Assembly (NCBI GenBank): GCA_026225415.1
Contig: JAMFSS010000003.1
Coordinates: 1-64,000, forward strand
DNA length: 64,000 nucleotides
Direction: 5' to 3'
From: Alphaproteobacteria bacterium
GTDB lineage: Bacteria; Pseudomonadota; Alphaproteobacteria; UBA9219
Shown here in pieces: positions 59,327 to 64,000 of the stretch; the stretch's first letter is position 1; each line of letters begins with the position of its first letter. The notes under the pieces were generated by a model. It had not been told where the DNA came from. It searched no databases and saw nothing but the letters and a program-made list of their open reading frames with translations. A program made the position numbers and the translations under genes.

Positions 59327-59836
59327 ATGGGGAAACCTAAAATTACATTTTTGATGTGCGATGATGAGGCCGAATATCTGGATGATCATCAAATCATCAT
59401 CGCATCCGTTATGGAAATGGATATGAATATTGATGACCCGTCTTTGTATGAATTTGTGACCTTCCCTGACGGGATTGATGCTTACCGTTGGGTAACGGAC
59501 AGGGAAAATGCGCGTGGCGTCATATTGATTACCGATGGCAATATGAGGCACATGGAAGGCTTCGATTTGATCCAGGCTTTACATTTGATTTCGTTCGATC
59601 ATTTGCCATCGGCAATCGCTATGTGCACGAGTTATGATCAAGCGGAATTTGATGAAAAGATGAAGAAGAAAAAAATAGATGAGTTGGCTGTAACTCTGAT
59701 TTCAAAAAGGCACGTGTCGAAGGGATTGGTTGAGTTTATTCCCCATGCCGTAACCACTGTAGCGCGGGAAATTGGTTTATGTTTGCCGCCATTAGAATTT
59801 TTCCGGCATAAGGAAGACAAAAAATCTCAACCTTGA
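59327..59836 (+). CDS. Stand-alone response-regulator receiver-like protein
   Basis: FLMCDDEAEY; ILITDGNMRHMEGFDLIQAL; MCTSYD. Confidence 0.65.
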   Translation: MGKPKITFLMCDDEAEYLDDHQIIIASVMEMDMNIDDPSLYEFVTFPDGIDAYRWVTDRENARGVILITDGNMRHMEGFDLIQALHLISFDHLPSAIAMCTSYDQAEFDEKMKKKKIDELAVTLISKRHVSKGLVEFIPHAVTTVAREIGLCLPPLEFFRHKEDKKSQP

Positions 59837-59852
59837 TGAGAGGGTCGGAAAA

Positions 59853-61625
59853 TTATTTCGTACGGTCTTTATTCAGGCCGTTTGTAAGCAGCGCATGGAT
59901 TTCCGCTTCGTCGGTTTTGCCCATAACTTTTTCCGCAAAATCGACCGATTGCGGCAAGGTGGCCTGGGTGATTTCATGTTTGACGCCAGGCAAACGTGGC
60001 GGCGACATGGAAAATTCGCGCAAGCCCAACCCCATGAGCAACAATGTCGCGCGGCGGTCGCCCGCCATTTCGCCGCACAGCGATACGGGGATATTGGCGC
60101 GCCAACCCGCCGCCGCCGTGAATTGAATCAAGCGTAATACCGCCGGATGAAACGGGTCGTATAAATCGGCCACCCGTTCATCGCCTCGGTCAATGGCCAG
60201 CGTATATTGGGTTAGATCGTTGCTACCGATTGAGAAGAAATCACAAACTTTGGACAAAGCGTCGGCGATCAGCGCGGCCGACGGAATTTCGATCATTGCG
60301 CCGACGGGTGGCAATCCTTTGACCTTGATGCCGCGCCGGTGCAAACGTCGTTCGACATTCAGTAAATGCGAACGCACCTGTTTCATCTGCGCGACGCTGG
60401 ATATCATCGGCACCAGAATACGCACAGGGCCATGCATGCTGGCGCGCAAAATGGCGGCCAATTGCGTATCGAGCAGTTTGGGGTTTTTCAAACCCAGACG
60501 AATGGCGCGAAGGCCGAGCGCGGGGTTGGCGCTTTCGCCCACGGCCTCACCTAACGCAGACGCGATTTTTTCGCCGCCAATATCCAATGTGCGGATGGTA
60601 AGCGGCAGACCGTCGAGTTTGGTGATGAGCTTGCGCAGCACATCATATTGTTCGTCTTCATCCGGTAAATCGGGCCGGTTCATGAACATAAATTCTGTCC
60701 GCAACAAACCAATACCGCGCGCGCCGGATTCCAATGCGGCATCGATATCGCGCGGCAATTCCATATTGGCTTGCAGCATGATCGGCGTGCCGTCCGCCGT
60801 GATGGCGGCAACATCGCGCAGGGTTTTCAGGCGTTTGTCTTCTTGCTTCTTGCGCGCGACTTCCTGGCGGTAATGTTGCAAGGTTGTGGCATCGGGGCGG
60901 GCAATAATTTCGCCCTTGCGCCCGTCGATGATGACCAGATCGCCGGTGCTGATGCCGTGTGTCAGCGTTCCCACGCCGGAAATGGCCGGCACGCCCAGTG
61001 CCCGCGCCATAATCGCTGCATGGCCTTCCGCCCCGCCCAGCACTGTGGCAAAACCCGCCACGCGGCCCGGTGTCATCAGCGCGGCGTCTGCCGGTGTGAT
61101 TTCTTCGGCAAGGATGATGCAGCCTTCGGGCGCATCGGCAAACGGGTTATAATTTTGTTGCAGCAGGCTGCGGATCAAACGCGTGCCGACTTCGCCGACA
61201 TCTTCCGCGCGTGCCGCCAGATAAGGGTCGTTCATCGCCGCAAAGCTGGCCTTGAGCGCGGCGATTTGCTTTTGGATCGCCGCTTCGGCATTGATACGTT
61301 GCTTGGTGATAATGTCTTCGACGCCGCGTACCAGACGCGAACCCGTCAGCATACCTTTATAGGCGTCGAGCAGAAGGGTCATATCTTCCGCGCCCGCGGG
61401 CAGGGTTTCGGCTTTTTGCCGAAGCTGGCTCAGATGTTTTTGCACCTTGGTAATCGCGCCATGCAGGCGTTTCAGTTCTTTTTCGATGCCAACCGAAGGG
61501 ATGTCATATTCGGGAACCGGCAAGCCGCTTTGTTCGATGATGAAGGCGGGGCCAATCGCGACGCCGGGCGATATGCCGATGCCGAAGGCATGATGTTCGC
61601 CGTTTTTTTGTTCGTCATTCTTCAT
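59853..61625 (-). CDS. ptsI: Phosphoenolpyruvate-protein phosphotransferase (PTS EI)
   Basis: GGAEGHAAIMARALGVPAI; LLRTEFMFMNR; FFSIGSNDLTQYTLAIDR; VSLCGEMAGD. Confidence 0.95.
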   Translation of the reverse strand: MKNDEQKNGEHHAFGIGISPGVAIGPAFIIEQSGLPVPEYDIPSVGIEKELKRLHGAITKVQKHLSQLRQKAETLPAGAEDMTLLLDAYKGMLTGSRLVRGVEDIITKQRINAEAAIQKQIAALKASFAAMNDPYLAARAEDVGEVGTRLIRSLLQQNYNPFADAPEGCIILAEEITPADAALMTPGRVAGFATVLGGAEGHAAIMARALGVPAISGVGTLTHGISTGDLVIIDGRKGEIIARPDATTLQHYRQEVARKKQEDKRLKTLRDVAAITADGTPIMLQANMELPRDIDAALESGARGIGLLRTEFMFMNRPDLPDEDEQYDVLRKLITKLDGLPLTIRTLDIGGEKIASALGEAVGESANPALGLRAIRLGLKNPKLLDTQLAAILRASMHGPVRILVPMISSVAQMKQVRSHLLNVERRLHRRGIKVKGLPPVGAMIEIPSAALIADALSKVCDFFSIGSNDLTQYTLAIDRGDERVADLYDPFHPAVLRLIQFTAAAGWRANIPVSLCGEMAGDRRATLLLMGLGLREFSMSPPRLPGVKHEITQATLPQSVDFAEKVMGKTDEAEIHALLTNGLNKDRTK

Positions 61626-61899
61626 CGAATTTCCGTTTGATAAGATCGCTGATGGCTTCCAATGCGGTTATCGCATCGACGCCAGTGCCGCAAATGCGGA
61701 TGGTTGTGCCTTTGGTCGCCGCCAGCATCATCAACCCCATGATGGATTTGCCGGAAACATCCATATCGTCTTTATGGACGGTGATATCGGCGTCGAAACT
61801 GTCGGCGAGTTTGACGAATTTGGCGGCGGCGCGCGCGTGTAGGCCCCGTAGATTGGCAATTGTGGCCATCAAACAAAGTTTTTCGGTTTCTGTGTTCAT
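61615..61899 (-). CDS. HPr family phosphocarrier protein
   Basis: NLRGLHARAAAKFV; GKSIMGLMMLAA. Confidence 0.95.
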   Translation of the reverse strand: MNTETEKLCLMATIANLRGLHARAAAKFVKLADSFDADITVHKDDMDVSGKSIMGLMMLAATKGTTIRICGTGVDAITALEAISDLIKRKFDEE

Positions 61900-62306
61900 G
61901 CAACCTGATGGGGGGCGATATTTTCGGAAACCAGCTGGATATATTTACGCGCTGCCGCTTCGGCTTCGTGTGCCGCATCGCGTAACGACATCGTGCCACG
62001 CACAGAGGCAAGTTTGACCAGCATAGGCAGATTAACGCCCGCCAAAACCACCGCGTTGCCGGACGGCATCGAGGCGATCGCCAGATTGCTGGGGGTGCCG
62101 CCGAACATATCAACCAGCAAAATAACGCCTTTGCCGGTGTTAGTCTGGCGTATGGCCGCCAGGATTTGGTCGCGGCATGCGCCCATATCATCATGCGGGT
62201 GGATGCTGATGGCTGTCGCCTGTTGTTGCGGGCCGACAATGCCGTTTAATGCCGTAAGCAATTCGGCGCCGATATTTTCGTGGGTAACAAGAACCATTCC
62301 GATCAT
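61896..62306 (-). CDS. PTS EIIA, mannose-type
   Basis: IGMVLVTHENIGAELL; VILLVDMFGGTPSNLAI; GVNLPML. Confidence 0.95.
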   Translation of the reverse strand: MIGMVLVTHENIGAELLTALNGIVGPQQQATAISIHPHDDMGACRDQILAAIRQTNTGKGVILLVDMFGGTPSNLAIASMPSGNAVVLAGVNLPMLVKLASVRGTMSLRDAAHEAEAAARKYIQLVSENIAPHQVA

Positions 62307-62317
62307 ATTTTTTCTTT

Positions 62318-63205
62318 CTATATTTTGGTGGCGCGATCAACGTCGCGGTGGCCGACGCCAACCACATAATCGCCCGCTGCCAGCAATGTTGTCAGCTCTT
62401 CCGCCACCATAACCGACCGGTGGCGTCCGCCGGTGCAACCGATGGCAATTGTCAGATAGCTTTTGCCTTCTTGCTGATAGCGCGGCAACAAAGGTAGCAG
62501 AAATTGGGAAAGGTTATGCATAAAGCTGCTGTAATCGGGGTCTTTGCGGATGTAATCCACCACGGCTGCGTCGCGGCCTGTCAGCGGGCGCAGCGCTGCA
62601 TCCCAATGGGGGTTGTTCAGGAAACGCGCATCGAAAATGAGATCGGCTTCGCGCGGCACGCCATGACGATAGGAAAATGATGTGATAAAGATTGTTAGTC
62701 CCAGCGTGTGGTCGAAACGATAATAGCCCGCGATAAGGCGGCGCAGATCATGGATGGAGATAGAAGACGTGTCGATGACCTGATCGGCTTCGTTTTTCAG
62801 ACCCCATAGCATTTCGCGTTCGTGTTTGATGCCGTCGGTCACGGGGCGGTCTATGGCAAGGGGATGGCGGCGGCGCGTTTCGGTAAAACGTTGTTGCAGG
62901 GCATCGTCGGAGCAATCGAGGAACAGCAGGCTGACCTGTAAATCGGGTTTTTCCATCAGTAAATGATCGACGCGCAGAAGCTCATCGACCGAGAAATTGG
63001 CATTGCGCGTGTCGATGGCCACGGCCAGATGGCGGCCTGACAGAGCGGAATCTTCGACCAAGGCGGGTATCAGGCTGAGGCGCAGATTATCGACCGCTTC
63101 GTAGCCCAAATCTTCAAACACTTTCAACGCGGTTGACAGGCCCGCGCCCGACATGCCGGACAGGATGACAACGCGGCGTTTGGCGGGTGAAGTGGGGTCA
63201 GTCAT
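62318..63205 (-). CDS. rapZ: RNase adapter RapZ
   Basis: VVILSGMSGAGLSTALKVFEDLGYEAVDNL; FSYRHGVPREADLIFDARFLNNPHW; IGCTGGRHRSV. Confidence 0.97.
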   Translation of the reverse strand: MTDPTSPAKRRVVILSGMSGAGLSTALKVFEDLGYEAVDNLRLSLIPALVEDSALSGRHLAVAIDTRNANFSVDELLRVDHLLMEKPDLQVSLLFLDCSDDALQQRFTETRRRHPLAIDRPVTDGIKHEREMLWGLKNEADQVIDTSSISIHDLRRLIAGYYRFDHTLGLTIFITSFSYRHGVPREADLIFDARFLNNPHWDAALRPLTGRDAAVVDYIRKDPDYSSFMHNLSQFLLPLLPRYQQEGKSYLTIAIGCTGGRHRSVMVAEELTTLLAAGDYVVGVGHRDVDRATKI

Positions 63206-63620
63206 CCATTCTCTTATGTTTTAAGAAAGCGCGAATTTTGGCTGGTGTCGATGCCGCGAATGAGGGCAGCCTAAGCTGTGGCACAGGATGGTCAAGCAGT
63301 AAAATACTGGATTTTTCCGGCAGGCGTTCCAGCTTTTCATCCAAAACCGCCAGATCGACGCATAGCGCGACGGCAACGGGCGCGATAAAGGGCAGGTACA
63401 TCAAGCCGATATGGCGCATTTCCATTAAACCTGCCAGGCTTGTCGCCGGTGCGGCCATCAGATGATTGCCTGTGCAATGCAGCAAAACCTGGTCATCGGC
63501 CACCAAAATCGCGCCTTCGTCGATCAGGCGTAGCGCAAGGTCGGATTTGCCCGTTCCAGCCGCCCCCATCAGCACAACGGCCTGTTGATCGATTGCGATG
63601 CAGGTGGCGTGCAGGAGCAT
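63198..63620 (-). CDS. hprK: HPr kinase/phosphorylase (short alphaproteobacterial form)
   Basis: VLMGAAGTGKSDLALRLIDEGAILVADDQV. Confidence 0.92.
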   Translation of the reverse strand: MLLHATCIAIDQQAVVLMGAAGTGKSDLALRLIDEGAILVADDQVLLHCTGNHLMAAPATSLAGLMEMRHIGLMYLPFIAPVAVALCVDLAVLDEKLERLPEKSSILLLDHPVPQLRLPSFAASTPAKIRAFLKHKRMDD

Positions 63621-63715
63621 GGTTCGGGGTTCCGCAGAATTATGCTATGGAATAAGAATCAGTTGAATTATAAGCTGTTCTTCCCCACGCCTCAAACCCC
63701 CAACCAAGCGCATCC

Positions 63716-64000
63716 ATGAAACGTCTTTTCGCATCGCTTTTTGTTTTGAGTTTGGCAACGCAGCCGGTTCTGGCAGGGAATGTCCCGCGCAGCGCACCCG
63801 CCCCCGCGCATGAATTCGGGCAGACACAGATTGTGGCCGTGGTGAATGACAGCGTTATCACCACAACCGATCTGGCACAGCGTATCCGGTTGACGATTTT
63901 GTCTTCGGGCATGCCGGACAGCGCCGACGTGCGCGTTCATCTGGTGCCGCAGATTTTGCGCGGGTTGATTGACGAACAATTACAGATGCAGGAAGCCAAG
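63716..64000 (+). CDS. surA: SurA-like peptidyl-prolyl isomerase/chaperone, truncated by window end
   Basis: Signal peptide; IVAVVNDSVITTTDLAQRIRLTI; LRGLIDEQLQMQEA. Confidence 0.85.
   Translation, partial: MKRLFASLFVLSLATQPVLAGNVPRSAPAPAHEFGQTQIVAVVNDSVITTTDLAQRIRLTILSSGMPDSADVRVHLVPQILRGLIDEQLQMQEAK

Noticed and set aside
80-62412. Many long antisense or alternate-frame ORFs in the track (e.g. 1714-2403 -, 41565-42293 -, 53096-54238 -, 55055-56227 -, 60771-61640 +)
   Set aside because: They overlap strongly supported genes on the other strand or frame and have compositional His/Arg/Ala-rich translations typical of shadow ORFs in GC-rich DNA.
1-64000. CRISPR array
   Set aside because: No regularly spaced direct repeats seen; the repeats present are isolated palindromes.
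1-64000. tRNA or rRNA genes
   Set aside because: No convincing cloverleaf or rRNA sequence noticed by eye; a tRNAscan/Infernal run would be decisive.

Overview
Alphaproteobacterial chromosome segment made of three parts. (1) ~1-5.7 kb: host genes (yggS-like, mltG, HAD hydrolase, cca) and orphan ORFs. (2) ~6.1-28.1 kb: a complete-looking phage/GTA-type packaging-head-tail-lysis cluster (terminase, portal, HK97 protease, capsid, gp6-like connector, head-tail adaptor, DUF3168, DUF2460, DUF2163, NlpC/P60, tail host-specificity protein, DUF2793, lysozyme, holin/Rz/Rz1-like). No integrase, repressor or replication gene is visible, and no recognisable major tail protein or full-length tape measure. 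(3) ~28.1-64 kb: ordinary housekeeping genes (pheA, glycosyltransferases, lpxA/fabZ, pal, ruvX, gatCA, acnA, era-rnc-lepB, rpoN, rimP-nusA-ylxR-infB, trpBA-accD, the PTS/rapZ/hprK cluster, surA start). The standout signal is in part 2. Three non-structural proteins at different points among the structural genes (7642, 16059, 18367) share an almost ungapped ~40-aa N-terminal module, then a glycine linker (KFNxNHDPxNGQFTSG, or RVPGGNGxxSGRWTSG), then completely different C-terminal domains that look like polymorphic toxins: toxin-44-like DFGNYNYG, CHAP-like amidase, and a PHFH..HRYYF toxin-like domain. The portal protein carries the same linker plus an AT-rich toxin-like tail. Each is followed by AT-rich, immunity-like genes: a membrane protein, a five-gene array, a convergent secreted protein, and a small cytosolic protein plus lipoprotein. 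I propose a particle-borne polymorphic toxin/immunity system with a shared loading module. It is analogous to, but distinct from, MuF-type phage toxins. All functional names come from reading sequence motifs; no searches were run.
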